From: DATMAM01 sp035559995
GTDB lineage: Bacteria; Desulfobacterota; Binatia; UBA9968
Assembly: GCA_035559995.1 (NCBI GenBank)
Contig: DATMAM010000060.1
Coordinates: 8,122-72,121, forward strand
Length of the DNA stretch: 64,000 nucleotides
Reading direction: 5' to 3'
The notes beneath the pieces are model-generated. The model saw nothing but the letters and a program-made list of their open reading frames with translations, searched no databases and was not told the DNA's origin. The translations under genes were made by a program, and so were the position numbers. Within the stretch, counting starts at the first letter, position 1. The number at the start of each line of letters is the position of its first letter. Below are positions 8,867 through 17,781 of the stretch, piece by piece.

Positions 8867-10222
8867 CTAATCTCCCGCGACCGTCATCCGCGCGATCTTG
8901 ATCGTCGGCGCCGAGGTGCGGTTTCGCATCTCGAGATCGCTGCCGACCATCTCCACGTCCCGGAGCATATCGTTTAAGTTCCCCGCGATCGTGACCTCCT
9001 CGACGGGGAAACTAAGCCTGCCTTTTTCAATCCAGAGGCCCGAGGCGCCCCGGGAATAGTCCCCGGTCACGAGATTGACCCCGAAGCCGATCAGGTCCGT
9101 CACGTAAAACCCTTCGTCGACCGACTCCAGGATCTCCTGCGGCGAGTGCCGCCCGGGAAGGAGAAAAAAGTTCGTCGGCGCGACCGTCGGCGCGCTCCCG
9201 ACCGCGCGCGCGGCGTTCGCCGTCGAGGGCAGGCCGAGCTTCTTACCGCTGTAGGTGTCGAGAAGGTAGCTGCGCAGCACGCCGCGCTCGATCACGACGT
9301 TTTTTCTGCAGGCGAGCCCCTCGCCGTCGAACGGGCGCGAGCCGAGGGCTCCCGGGATCGTCGCATCGTCGATCACGGTGAGCCCTTCGGCGCCGATCGG
9401 CTGGCCGAGCCTGCCGAGAAGAAACGACGCGCGCTTGTAAAGCGCGTAACCCGACAGCGCGGACGCCAGATGGCGGAGGAGGCTCGCGGCCGTCTCCGGA
9501 TCGAACACGACCGGGACGGCTCGGGTCTTCACTTTTCTTGCGTTTAGCTTTCTGAGCGTCCTTTGCGCCGCCTTTTCCCCGACGGCTTGCGCCGGCTCGA
9601 GCCGCGCGAACTTGCGCTCAATCGAATACCACGAATCGCGCTCCATCGCGCCGTTCTCGGAGGCGACCGGCGCCACCGACAGGCCGAAAACCGTGCTCCG
9701 GTACTGCCCGGTAAAGCCGTGGCTGCTGCCGTAGATCACCCGCTGCTCGTGGCTCGAAAACTCGCTCCCCTCGCTGTTGGTGATCCTGGGATCGAAATTG
9801 AGCGCGCTCGCCTCGGCTGCGCGCGCGAGCTTGATTTTGTCGTCGACCGTTAACTCGCGGATCTTTTCGTCGGCCAGATCGAGATCCGCCACTTCCCGCG
9901 CGAGCTCCGCCGGCTCCGGCAGGCCGCTCAGCTCGTCCGGAGCGGTGGCGCGGGCCATCGCGAGGGTCTCGTCGATCAATTTCTCGATCGCCGTTTTCGA
10001 GATGTCGGACGTGGAGGCGGTGGCCGAGCTGGCGCCGTGAAACAGCCGCAACCCGAGGCGCTTTTCTCGAGCCTGGCTTACCTTGTCGATCTCGCCCAGC
10101 CGGACCGTGACGTTGAACGAGTCGCTCTCGACCATCACGACGTCGGCCGCCGTGGCGCCCCGCTTTTTGCTCTCCTCGAGAATCTCTGCCGCAAGCTCCT
10201 CGCTCAGTCGGTAGCGTTCCAT
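8867..10222 (-). CDS. tldE: TldE/PmbA-type subunit of TldD/TldE protease
   Basis: 451 residues of the PmbA/TldE family, the non-metal partner of TldD in a heterodimeric metalloprotease that degrades unfolded peptides and matures some modified peptides. It lacks the HExxxH motif found in the adjacent TldD. Family landmarks include the N-terminal region around VVMVESDSFNVTVRLGEI, the middle GALGSRPFDGEG block and the C-terminal GVNLVTGDYSRGASGLWIE block. It lies 131 bases downstream of tldD on the same strand, the usual pairing. Confidence 0.9.
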   Translation of the reverse strand: MERYRLSEELAAEILEESKKRGATAADVVMVESDSFNVTVRLGEIDKVSQAREKRLGLRLFHGASSATASTSDISKTAIEKLIDETLAMARATAPDELSGLPEPAELAREVADLDLADEKIRELTVDDKIKLARAAEASALNFDPRITNSEGSEFSSHEQRVIYGSSHGFTGQYRSTVFGLSVAPVASENGAMERDSWYSIERKFARLEPAQAVGEKAAQRTLRKLNARKVKTRAVPVVFDPETAASLLRHLASALSGYALYKRASFLLGRLGQPIGAEGLTVIDDATIPGALGSRPFDGEGLACRKNVVIERGVLRSYLLDTYSGKKLGLPSTANAARAVGSAPTVAPTNFFLLPGRHSPQEILESVDEGFYVTDLIGFGVNLVTGDYSRGASGLWIEKGRLSFPVEEVTIAGNLNDMLRDVEMVGSDLEMRNRTSAPTIKIARMTVAGD

Positions 10223-10353
10223 GATCGTGCCCCGCTTTTAGCCCTCGCTCGCGAACCGTCCAGGGTGATCTTTGCGGCTCCCGCCGGCGTACCGCTCCGA
10301 TAGTCGCCCCGAACCCTGTACCCGTATTTTACGGACGCGAGCGCGGGCCACGA

Positions 10354-11802
10354 TCACGCCGAGGTTCCTCCCACTGTGATCCCGTCGATCCGGATCGTCG
10401 GCAACCCGACGCCCACGGGTACCGACTGGCCATCCTTGCCGCAGGTGCCGATGCCCTCGTCGAGCTTGAGGTCGCTCCCGACCATCGAGACGCGGGTGAG
10501 CACGTCGGGGCCGTTGCCGATCAATGTCGCGCCCTTCACCGGACGAGTGACCTCGCCGCCTTCGATCAGATAGGCCTCGCTGGCGGAAAAAACGAACTTG
10601 CCGCTGGTGATATCCACCTGGCCGCCGCCGAACGCGACCGCGTAAAGCCCTTTCTTGACCGAGCGGATAATATCTTCCGGCGCGCTCTCGCCCGCGAGCA
10701 TAAAGGTGTTGGTCATTCGCGGCATCGGGATGTGCGCGTAGCTCTCGCGGCGCCCGTTTCCGGTAAGCGGCATTTTCATGAGCGTGGCGTTCAGCCGATC
10801 CTGCAGATAGCCCCGGAGAATTCCCTTTTCGATCAGGACCGTGCGCTGCGTGGGCGTGCCCTCGTCGTCGATGTTGAGCGAGCCGCGTCGCATGGGAATC
10901 GTCCCGTCATCGACGACCGTGCACAGCTCGGAGGCGACTTTCTGCCCGATCCGATCGGTGAAGGCGGAAACCTTCTTCCTGTTGAAATCGCCTTCCAGGC
11001 CGTGACCGATCGCTTCGTGGAGGAGGATCCCCGGCCATCCCGGCCCGAGCACGACGTCCATCGTGCCGGCCGGAGCGTCGACGGCTTCGAGATTGATCAG
11101 CGCCTGGCGCACCGCCTCCCGCGTGTAGCGCTCGTCGTTGCCGCTCTCGGTGAAAAAGCCGAACTCGACGCGGCCGCCGCCGCCGAAGCTTCCGCTTTGA
11201 CGGTTGCCCCGCTCTTCCGCGATGCAGGTGATGTTCAAGCGCGTGAGCGGCTGGATGTCGCCGATCTCCCATCCCTGGGAAGACGCGACGAGCACGATCT
11301 TCTGCTCGCTTGCGAGCGACACAAAGACGCTCTTGATTCTGGCGTCCAGGCTGCGCGCCAGCCGGTCCATTTTCTCCAGAAGCGCGATCTTGTCCCGCAG
11401 CGCGACGTCGGTCACCGGCGTCTTGACCGGGTAAAGATCGTGCGCCTCGACGCGCGGCCGGCCGACCGGGACGGGCGCTTGCGACTCCTGGCTTTCCGCG
11501 ATGTAGCGGGCGGTGCGCGCCGCGAGCTCCAAATTTTCGATCGTCACGTCGTCCGTGAAGGCGTAGCCGGTTTTGGCTTCCTTGACCACGCGCACGCCGA
11601 CGCCGTTGGCGGTGGCGCGGGAGCTGCTCTTGACCCGCCCTTCCTCCAGGCTCACGGCATCGCTCACGCGGTACTCGAAATAGAGATCGGCGTAGTCGGC
11701 CTTTTTTTCCAGCGCAGTGCCGACGACGCGTTCGAGATCGCGCCCGCTGATGCCGAACCGATCGTCGAGAAAATTCTTTACTTTCTGGAGTTCCTGTGCC
11801 AT
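10354..11802 (-). CDS. tldD: TldD metalloprotease subunit
   Basis: 482 residues, typical TldD length. The zinc motif HEAIGHGLEGD (HExxxH) is in mid-protein, followed by a DDEGTPTQRTVLIEKG block and the C-terminal GNGPDVLTRVSMVGSDLKLD and GKDGQSVPVG region. TldD forms the catalytic half of a heterodimer with TldE, encoded next. The upstream neighbour is the DUF192 gene, 74 bases away, then the Fe-S membrane oxidoreductase; all share a strand and may be cotranscribed. Confidence 0.93.
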   Translation of the reverse strand: MAQELQKVKNFLDDRFGISGRDLERVVGTALEKKADYADLYFEYRVSDAVSLEEGRVKSSSRATANGVGVRVVKEAKTGYAFTDDVTIENLELAARTARYIAESQESQAPVPVGRPRVEAHDLYPVKTPVTDVALRDKIALLEKMDRLARSLDARIKSVFVSLASEQKIVLVASSQGWEIGDIQPLTRLNITCIAEERGNRQSGSFGGGGRVEFGFFTESGNDERYTREAVRQALINLEAVDAPAGTMDVVLGPGWPGILLHEAIGHGLEGDFNRKKVSAFTDRIGQKVASELCTVVDDGTIPMRRGSLNIDDEGTPTQRTVLIEKGILRGYLQDRLNATLMKMPLTGNGRRESYAHIPMPRMTNTFMLAGESAPEDIIRSVKKGLYAVAFGGGQVDITSGKFVFSASEAYLIEGGEVTRPVKGATLIGNGPDVLTRVSMVGSDLKLDEGIGTCGKDGQSVPVGVGLPTIRIDGITVGGTSA

Positions 11803-11876
11803 TCGCTCCTCCGGCTATCCAGTAGTATAGGTGGCCGGGTTGCAGAGTTGAAGAACCTCAGCGTTCTGGGTGCGCT

Positions 11877-12467
11877 TCAACTCTTCACCCCTGCGAGCGA
11901 GACGCCCTCGAAGCGCACGCGATCGCCCGCCTTCACTCCGTGGCGCTCCGAAAACCCCCCCCTGACTTCGAGGACAAACTGGCTCGGCGCCGGCACCGAG
12001 AGCGCGGCCGTGGAAAACGGCGTCGCGCGCGCGACGATACCGACGATGCGAAAATCGCTGCCGATGAAGATCAGATCCAAAGAGAGCGGCGTGTTTTTCA
12101 TCCAGAACGTCTGACGCTCGGCCGCGGGAAATAAAAACAGCATGCCTTCGGCCTCGCCGAGATCGTTGCGGTACATCAATCCTCGCGCGCGTTTGGCGGG
12201 CGTATCGGCGACCTCCACCGAGATGGTCACCTCTTTGGCGGCTTCGGTCGTGATGACGACGCGCGGCTTGGGCGAACAGGCCAGAGCCGCGCAGAGAAAA
12301 GGAAAGGACAGCGCCCGGAGGGCTTCTCTCCGGAGCGCCGTTGTGGCAAATCCGATCCCGGCCAGGCGTTTTTCAAAAATCTTGAAAACAGGGGCCCCGA
12401 GGGCGATTTTGCAGGCTCGCCCGCCAGGATGCCGCCCGCGGTGAGGCTTGCCCATCCCGCGCCTCAC
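11877..12467 (-). CDS. DUF192 family lipoprotein
   Basis: 196 residues from a GTG at 12467 that overlaps the upstream stop as GTGA, suggesting translational coupling; an ATG at 12455 is an alternative. The C-terminal 120 residues are a clear DUF192 domain: RARGLMYRNDLGEAEGMLF, then the conserved FWMKNT-x3-LDLIFI core and the GDRV end motif. Upstream is a basic stretch and a hydrophobic segment ending in a possible lipobox (ALAC), so the mature protein may be outer-surface or periplasmic. The first 40 residues look non-native, so the true start may be further in. DUF192 function is not established. Confidence 0.8.
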   Translation of the reverse strand: MRRGMGKPHRGRHPGGRACKIALGAPVFKIFEKRLAGIGFATTALRREALRALSFPFLCAALACSPKPRVVITTEAAKEVTISVEVADTPAKRARGLMYRNDLGEAEGMLFLFPAAERQTFWMKNTPLSLDLIFIGSDFRIVGIVARATPFSTAALSVPAPSQFVLEVRGGFSERHGVKAGDRVRFEGVSLAGVKS

Positions 12468-14461
12468 CCCGAGGGCTTGAGATTTCGCGCCACGATCTCC
12501 GCGATGTCCAAAACTTCCGGCGCGGTGTTTTCATCCTTCGCCGCCTCGTCGGTAAACATCCGCAGGCAAAACGGGCAGCCGGTCGCGACCGTTTTCGCGC
12601 CGGTCCCCCGCAGTTCGCGAAAGCGGGCCGTGCTCACGCGCTCCGCGCCTTTTTCCTCTTCTTTCCAGAACTGGCCCCCGCCCGCGCCGCAGCAGAAGCT
12701 GTTGCTCCGGTTGCGCGCGGCCTCGGTCAGCTTCGCGCCCGTGGCCTCGATGACGCTGCGCGGCTCTTCGTAGACGCCGTTGTGCCGCCCCAAATAGCAG
12801 GGATCGTGGTACGTGAGCGCGCCTGGCGCGCCGTTTAGGCTGAGCTTCCCCTGCTGGATCAGCTCTTGAATGAATTGCGTGTGGTGGCGCACGACATAAT
12901 GGCCGCCGAACCGCGGGTACTCGTTTGCGATGGTGTGAAAGCAGTGCGGGCAGGTGGTCACGATCGTCCTGGGAGCGAGCGCGTTGAGCCCTTCGACGTT
13001 TTCCGCCGCCAGCTGCGCGAAGAGATATTCGTTGCCGGCGCGGCGCGCGGGATCCCCGGTGCACTTCTCTTCAGGACCGAGCACGGCCCAGTTCACGCCC
13101 GCCTTGTGAAGCAGCTCGGCCATGGCGCCCGCGACCTTCTGCGCGCGCGGGTCGTACGACGCCGCGCAACCCACCCAGTAAAGAACGTCCGGGTTGGGGT
13201 TCGCCGCCACGGTCGGCACCGCAAACGGGAGCCTGCCGGCCCACGCCAAGCGGTCGTTCGCCGCCAGCCCGAAGGGATTGCCGCCGCGCTCCATGTGATT
13301 GAACGTCCCTTTTAGGCCGCTCGGGAACTCCGCCTCCATCAGCACGCGCTCGCGCCGAAAATCGATGATGTGCAGCATCGGCTCGTTTCCGACCGGGCAG
13401 ACCTCGACGCACGCGTTGCACGTCGTGCACGCCCACGCCGCCTCCTCGCTCAGCGCAAACTCGCGCAAAAGGCGCGGGCTTTCTTTTCCGGCGCTAAACT
13501 CCGGCAGGATTCGGTTGAGCTCGTAGCGCTCGCTGATCATGATCGCCGAGGGGCTCAGGCTCTTCCCGGTGGCGTACGCGGGACACACCTCCTGGCAGCG
13601 ATTGCACATGATGCAGCTGTAAGCGTCGAGAAGCCGGGAGCGGGATAATTCTTCGAGCTTGGCGGCGCCGAATCGCTCCTCTTTCTCGAAATCCATCGGC
13701 TCGAGAGCGCCTGGCCTTTTTCGCTTGAGCGCCAGGTTTACCGGCGCGAGGAACAGATGGATATGCTTGGAGCGCGGAAAGTACGGAAGAAAGACCAAAA
13801 TCGAACCCAGCGCCCCCCACCAGAAAACGTGGCGCAAGACCTCGGTCGCTCCGGGAGCGAGAGGAGAAAACAAAACGGAAAGCGCCGTCGCGACCGGCTG
13901 GTAAGGGTCCGCGCCGTGCTGTGCCATCTCGCTCGCTTTCGACAGAAGCCGGCTCCCGACATGAAAGATGATGAACGCCGCGACGATCGTCGAATCGCGA
14001 ACGATGCCCGCCCTGGCCCCTTCGTGCAAAAGAACGTGGGGAGCAAAGTCGAAGTCCGCCGGACGAACCACAAAGCGGCGCAGAACCATGCCGACGATTC
14101 CGACCAGGACCGCCGCGCTTAAAATATCGGCCGGCAAATTGAACGCGTTCCAGGCGCCGCCGCGCGCGCGCAAGGGAAAGAAGCCTTCCAGCGCATCGAC
14201 CCCATTGACGAGAAAATAGTAAAGAAAACCGTAGAAAATAAGCGCGTGGAGAAACGATACGATCGGCCGCTTTTTAAAGACCGACTGCTGCGTGAGAACG
14301 ATGCGGATCGCCTCGCCAATGCGCTGCCCGAGATCGTCGATCCTGGCGTCCGGCACGCCGCGGAGAATGGCGCGGTAAACCCGCCAGAAGCCGACGCCGG
14401 CCAGGTAAAACGACGCGGCGGCCAATGCCAAGAACAAAACTTTTTCCCAAACCGTGAGCAT
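12464..14461 (-). CDS. Membrane Fe-S oxidoreductase, ETF:menaquinone oxidoreductase-like
   Basis: 665 residues in three parts: an N-terminal membrane domain of about five helices with His residues, like the b-haem NarI/DsrM fold; a ferredoxin domain with CIMCNRCQEVCP (near residue 290) and CTTCNACVEVCP (near residue 345); and two CCG domains with GCAASYDPR, TCPHCFHT, YHDPCYLGRHN and FCCGAGGG. This architecture matches the HdrD-like proteins that pass electrons from electron-transfer flavoprotein to menaquinone in fatty-acid oxidation. No etfAB is present in the window, so the partner is inferred. The stop overlaps the DUF192 start (GTGA). Confidence 0.85.
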   Translation of the reverse strand: MLTVWEKVLFLALAAASFYLAGVGFWRVYRAILRGVPDARIDDLGQRIGEAIRIVLTQQSVFKKRPIVSFLHALIFYGFLYYFLVNGVDALEGFFPLRARGGAWNAFNLPADILSAAVLVGIVGMVLRRFVVRPADFDFAPHVLLHEGARAGIVRDSTIVAAFIIFHVGSRLLSKASEMAQHGADPYQPVATALSVLFSPLAPGATEVLRHVFWWGALGSILVFLPYFPRSKHIHLFLAPVNLALKRKRPGALEPMDFEKEERFGAAKLEELSRSRLLDAYSCIMCNRCQEVCPAYATGKSLSPSAIMISERYELNRILPEFSAGKESPRLLREFALSEEAAWACTTCNACVEVCPVGNEPMLHIIDFRRERVLMEAEFPSGLKGTFNHMERGGNPFGLAANDRLAWAGRLPFAVPTVAANPNPDVLYWVGCAASYDPRAQKVAGAMAELLHKAGVNWAVLGPEEKCTGDPARRAGNEYLFAQLAAENVEGLNALAPRTIVTTCPHCFHTIANEYPRFGGHYVVRHHTQFIQELIQQGKLSLNGAPGALTYHDPCYLGRHNGVYEEPRSVIEATGAKLTEAARNRSNSFCCGAGGGQFWKEEEKGAERVSTARFRELRGTGAKTVATGCPFCLRMFTDEAAKDENTAPEVLDIAEIVARNLKPSG

Positions 14462-14696
14462 AGCCGTTAAAGCGCGATGCGACTTTTACGAAACCGGCGT
14501 TGCGAAATGACTAGGGAGTCCACAAGTAAGTGATCATTCGGCCGCCGCGGGTAAGGCCGGCAAGGGCGGGCCGCCCTTCGGGATGACAAATTGCAGATTT
14601 TCAGATCTCGGATGGTCCCATTTGAAACTTGAGATCTGCCGTTTGCGATTCCGAGCGTAGCGAGGATTTGCGAACGCCGGCGAAAGAAGGGCGGCT
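14462..14696. other. Intergenic spacer with inverted repeat
   Basis: The 235-base gap between two minus-strand genes has no convincing reading frame. It contains CAGATCTC and GAGATCTG as 8-base inverted arms about 24 bases apart (near 14600-14640), next to a stretch resembling a dispersed intergenic repeat (CCCTTCGGGATGACAAATT). Nothing else recognisable. Confidence 0.35.
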
Positions 14697-15476
14697 TTAC
14701 CCGGGGAATCCCAGGCGCCGCGAGAGTTCCTTGCCGCCCTGCATGACGCGCGGGATGATCTCTCGGTCCAGCCTCTCCGGCGTGAGCCGGTAGACCGGAC
14801 CCGCCACCGAGAGGCTGCCAACGAGATTGCGCGCGTAATCGCGGATCGGCACGGCCGCGCAGCAAACGTCCTCGATGAACTCGCCCTGATCGACGGCATA
14901 GCCTTTCTCGGCGACCTGCTTGATTTCCGTGAGCAGCAGGCTTCGATCCACGATCGTGTGCTCGGTGTACTTCGGCAAAGGTTCCGGCAAGCTCTCGCGG
15001 AATTCTCCTTCCGCTTCGAAAGCAAGATGAACTTTCCCCGGCGCCGTGCAATGGAGCGGCAGCACCAGCCCGAGAAAAGGCATCACTCTTACCGCGCGCT
15101 TGGGCTCGACAAAGTCGAGCGGCACGATGTCCTTGCCTTTGCGCAAGGCGGCAAACGCGCTCTCCTGCACGTCGCTCACGAGCTCCTTGAGCACCGCCTT
15201 GGCCTGCTCGAGAAAGCCGATCTGACGCACGTAAGTCTTCCCGAGCTGGAGGCAGCGGACGCCGAGGCGGTAGTTCTCGGTCACTTTGTTCTGCTCGATG
15301 TAGCCGCGGGACTCCAGCGTTGCCAAAAGCCTAAAGACGTTGTTTTTGTGGAGCTTCAGCCGGCGACTCAGTTCCGTCACGCCGACTTCCTCGGTGTCGC
15401 CGCAAAACTGCTCCAGAACGTCGAGCGCGTGCGACACCGACTGGATCACGTAATTGGATTTTTCTCTGCGAACCAT
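14697..15476 (-). CDS. IclR family transcriptional regulator
   Basis: 259 residues. The N-terminal winged helix-turn-helix carries VTELSRRLKLHKNNVFRLLATLESRGYI (residues about 32-60 contain the motif), followed by the IclR effector domain with YVRQIGFLEQAK, PLHCTAPGKVHLA and the C-terminal IRDYARNLVGSLSVAGP block. IclR proteins usually control catabolic operons in response to small aromatic or organic acids. It is divergent from the Rrf2 gene across a 141-base region. Its target is not evident from position alone; it is not adjacent to the catabolic genes at 34-48 kb. Confidence 0.9.
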   Translation of the reverse strand: MVRREKSNYVIQSVSHALDVLEQFCGDTEEVGVTELSRRLKLHKNNVFRLLATLESRGYIEQNKVTENYRLGVRCLQLGKTYVRQIGFLEQAKAVLKELVSDVQESAFAALRKGKDIVPLDFVEPKRAVRVMPFLGLVLPLHCTAPGKVHLAFEAEGEFRESLPEPLPKYTEHTIVDRSLLLTEIKQVAEKGYAVDQGEFIEDVCCAAVPIRDYARNLVGSLSVAGPVYRLTPERLDREIIPRVMQGGKELSRRLGFPG

Positions 15477-15547
15477 AGAGAACTCCAGGCAAAAAACCGT
15501 TTTAACTTACATAAGCGGCTCCGCCTTGTCAATCAACGGCTCGTTGC

Positions 15548-15574
15548 TTGACACACCCCGGTCAACTCTATATT
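15548..15574 (+). promoter_or_regulatory. Sigma-70-like promoter for the rrf2-type gene
   Basis: A perfect -35 TTGACA (15548-15553) and a -10 TATATT (15569-15574) lie 15 bases apart, upstream of the GTG at 15618. The short spacer is slightly below optimum. A TTGACA on the opposite strand (15532-15527) may serve the divergent iclR gene, but its -10 is weak. Confidence 0.55.
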
Positions 15575-15617
15575 TTTGATGCGGCAAAAAGCCGTTTTTC
15601 GCTTTCTTGCAAACGTC

Positions 15618-16052
15618 GTGAAGGTCAACTCAAAAGGCTTTTACGGGCTTCTGGCGATGGCGGATATCGCGCAAAACTCCAAGACCGGCGCGCCGGTCCA
15701 GGTCAAGGACATCGCCCGCCGGCAGCGCATCCCGGAAGAATATCTAGGCCAGATTATGGTGCTTCTCAAGCGCGCCCATCTGGTGCGCGGCACGCGCGGC
15801 CCCGGCGGCGGCTACCACCTCACGCGCGCGCCCGACGAGATCACGGTCTCGGAAGTGCTAAAGGTTCTGGAAGGGCCGCTGTGGGGTATGGATATGGAGC
15901 CGCAGAAGAACCGCCGCTCCACCTCGGTTGTCGTGCGCAGGGTTCTGGCAAGCTGGGAGCGCGCGGTCGAAGCCTCGGAGAAGGTGCTGAGGGAAGTGAC
16001 GCTCGCCGATCTTTGCCGGCCCGAAGAGGGCGTCCCGATGTACTACATTTGA
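15618..16052 (+). CDS. Rrf2 family transcriptional regulator
   Basis: 144 residues from the GTG at 15618, chosen because Rrf2 proteins begin with a short strand then KG-x-YGL-x-AM, here VNSKGFYGLLAM. The winged helix region has VKDIARRQRIPEEYLGQIMVLLKRAHLVRGTRGPGGGYHL. The three clustered cysteines that bind Fe-S in IscR or NsrR are absent (only one Cys, near the C-terminus), so sensing does not use an IscR-type cluster. It lies directly upstream of the trp attenuator, but a terminator separates it from trpE. Confidence 0.87.
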   Translation: MKVNSKGFYGLLAMADIAQNSKTGAPVQVKDIARRQRIPEEYLGQIMVLLKRAHLVRGTRGPGGGYHLTRAPDEITVSEVLKVLEGPLWGMDMEPQKNRRSTSVVVRRVLASWERAVEASEKVLREVTLADLCRPEEGVPMYYI

Positions 16053-16087
16053 CCGCTCGCCACAGAGCGTGTAAAAAGTCAGGCGGT

Positions 16088-16165
16088 ATGCTTTCGCGGT
16101 TGCAGAAGGATGGGCCCGGGATTTGGTGGCGCCGGCGGCGTGCCCGGCGTCTGCCCCATGGCTGA
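16088..16165 (+). CDS. trpL: trp operon leader peptide with tandem Trp codons
   Basis: A 25-residue open frame (ATG 16088, TGA 16163-16165) preceded by AGGCGG. It reads M-L-S-R-L-Q-K-D-G-P-G-I-W-W then an Arg-rich tail; the two adjacent Trp codons are at 16124-16129. It sits immediately before an antiterminator/terminator pair and trpE, the classical arrangement for attenuation by ribosome stalling when charged tRNA-Trp is scarce. The peptide itself is expected to have no function. Confidence 0.8.
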   Translation: MLSRLQKDGPGIWWRRRRARRLPHG

Positions 16166-16217
16166 TCCCCTTCTGCGCGCGCGAAGAAAAAGGCCATAGG
16201 CAGACCCCCTATGGCCT
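16102..16217 (+). promoter_or_regulatory. trp attenuator: mutually exclusive RNA stems
   Basis: Segment 1 (16102-16109, GCAGAAGG) can pair with 16169-16176 (CCTTCTGC). Segment 2 (16149-16163, starting GTCTGCC and containing ATGGC) can pair with segment 3 (16191-16205, containing GCCAT and ending GGCAGAC), an antiterminator. Segment 3 also forms the terminator stem with 16208-16217. The Trp codons at 16124-16129 are placed so that a stalled ribosome would cover segment 1 and free segment 2. Seen by eye from complementarity; no energy calculation was done. Confidence 0.72.
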
Positions 16218-16222
16218 TTTTT
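16187..16222 (+). terminator. Rho-independent terminator of the trp attenuator
   Basis: A perfect 10-bp stem, AGGCCATAGG (16191-16200) with CCTATGGCCT (16208-16217), a 7-base loop and a run of T after it. Flanking A and T runs extend the pairing to about 14 bp, so it could also work on the other strand. It lies just before trpE. Confidence 0.85.
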
Positions 16223-16244
16223 CTTTCTGGAGCGCCGATTCGGA

Positions 16245-17780
16245 ATGGTGCTGCGCCCGTCGTTTGACGAATTTCGCCGTCTGTCGCAGGACGGCAACTT
16301 GATCCCGATCTATCAGGAGCTCCTCATGGATCTGGAGACGCCGCTCTCTTTTTTCCAGCGCCTCGACCGAGACGAGTACGCTTTTCTTTTCGAAAGCGTC
16401 GAGGGCAGCGAGCGCTGGGCGCGCTACTCGTTTTTGGGCACGCGGCCTTACCGCATTTTCAAGGCGGCCGGCGCGCGCGTCGAAATCACCGAGGGCGGAC
16501 GCACGAGGACGCTCGCCGCCGAGCGCCCGCTCGAGATTTTAAAGGACCTGCTCGGCGAATACCGCGCCGTTTCGGTCGCAGGCGTGCCGCCGTTTTTTGG
16601 CGGCGCGCTCGGATACGTCGCTTACGACGCGGTCGAAAAATTTCACCACATTCCGCTGCCGAAAAAAGACGCGCTCGGCGTGCCCGAGGTCTTCTTGATT
16701 TTTGTCCAGACGATCGTCGCGTTCGACAACTTAAAGCACACGATCAAGGTGATCGATAACGTGCGCCTGAACAGCGGCACCACGCTCCGGCGGGCGTACG
16801 ACGAGGCGGCGGAAAGAATCGCCCGGCTGGTCAAGGCGCTCGCCAAGAAGCCCCGCCGGCTCGACTCCCGCGACCTCAGCGCGCCGGCGAGAAAGACAAA
16901 AATTCGCTCCAACCTCTCCCCCAAAGCCTACAAGGCGGCGGTCGCGAGGGCCAAGGAATACATCCGCGCGGGCGATATTATTCAGGCGGTTTTGTGCCAG
17001 AGGCTCGAAACGCGCACGCGCGCGGAGCCCTTCGAAATCTACCGCGCGCTCAGGTTCATCAATCCGTCGCCCTATATGTTCTATCTCGAGCTTGAAAACC
17101 TCCGCCTTATCGGCTCGTCGCCCGAGACCATGGTGCGCCTTACGGGAGACACGATCGAGCTCAGGCCGATTGCCGGCACCCGCCGCCGCGGGTCCACTCC
17201 CGAAGAGGAAAAGGCGCTCGAGGCGGATCTGCTGGCGGACCCGAAGGAAAAGGCGGAACACATCATGCTCGTCGATCTCGGGCGAAACGACGTCGGGCGC
17301 GTGGCGCAAGTCGGCACCGTCGAGGTCAACGAACTCATGGTGATCGAGCGCTACTCGCACGTGATTCACATCGTGTCCAACATTCGCGGCAAGCTGATGC
17401 CGGGAAAAAGCCCGGTCGATGTTTTTGTTTCCTGCTTCCCGGCGGGGACCGTCTCCGGAGCGCCCAAGATCAGAGCGATGCAAATCATCAGCGAGCTGGA
17501 AAAAGAGCGCCGGGGGACTTACGCCGGCGCGATCGGTTACTTCAGCTTCAACGGCAATCTCGATACCTGCATCGCCATTCGCACGATTCTGATGATCGGC
17601 CAAAAAGCTTTCATCCACGCGGGCGCGGGGATCGTCGCCGACTCGGATCCGGAAAACGAATACCGCGAGACGCTCAACAAGGCGAGCGCGATGCTGCGCG
17701 CGATCGAGCTGGCGGAGGGATGGAGGTCGCAGGCGCGCTCGTCGACGGGACCGATGTCTGCGGGGAAGGTGTCCTCGTGA
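16245..17780 (+). CDS. trpE: Anthranilate synthase component I
   Basis: 511 residues. Converts chorismate and ammonia (from TrpG) to anthranilate, the first step of tryptophan synthesis. The N-terminal domain carries ETPLSFFQRL and FLFESVEG, the region that binds feedback Trp in the family. The C-terminal chorismate-binding domain has LIGSSPETMVRL, ELRPIAGTRRRG, VIERYSHVIHIVSNIRG and FPAGTVSGAPKIRAM. trpG starts one base after its stop. Regulation is by the attenuator upstream. Confidence 0.95.
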   Translation: MVLRPSFDEFRRLSQDGNLIPIYQELLMDLETPLSFFQRLDRDEYAFLFESVEGSERWARYSFLGTRPYRIFKAAGARVEITEGGRTRTLAAERPLEILKDLLGEYRAVSVAGVPPFFGGALGYVAYDAVEKFHHIPLPKKDALGVPEVFLIFVQTIVAFDNLKHTIKVIDNVRLNSGTTLRRAYDEAAERIARLVKALAKKPRRLDSRDLSAPARKTKIRSNLSPKAYKAAVARAKEYIRAGDIIQAVLCQRLETRTRAEPFEIYRALRFINPSPYMFYLELENLRLIGSSPETMVRLTGDTIELRPIAGTRRRGSTPEEEKALEADLLADPKEKAEHIMLVDLGRNDVGRVAQVGTVEVNELMVIERYSHVIHIVSNIRGKLMPGKSPVDVFVSCFPAGTVSGAPKIRAMQIISELEKERRGTYAGAIGYFSFNGNLDTCIAIRTILMIGQKAFIHAGAGIVADSDPENEYRETLNKASAMLRAIELAEGWRSQARSSTGPMSAGKVSS

Positions 17781-17781
17781 G

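Noticed and set aside
10732..12114. Long plus-strand open frame opposite tldD
   Set aside because: Mirror frame of a GC-rich coding region; no start signal or domain, and it crosses the gap between tldD and DUF192.
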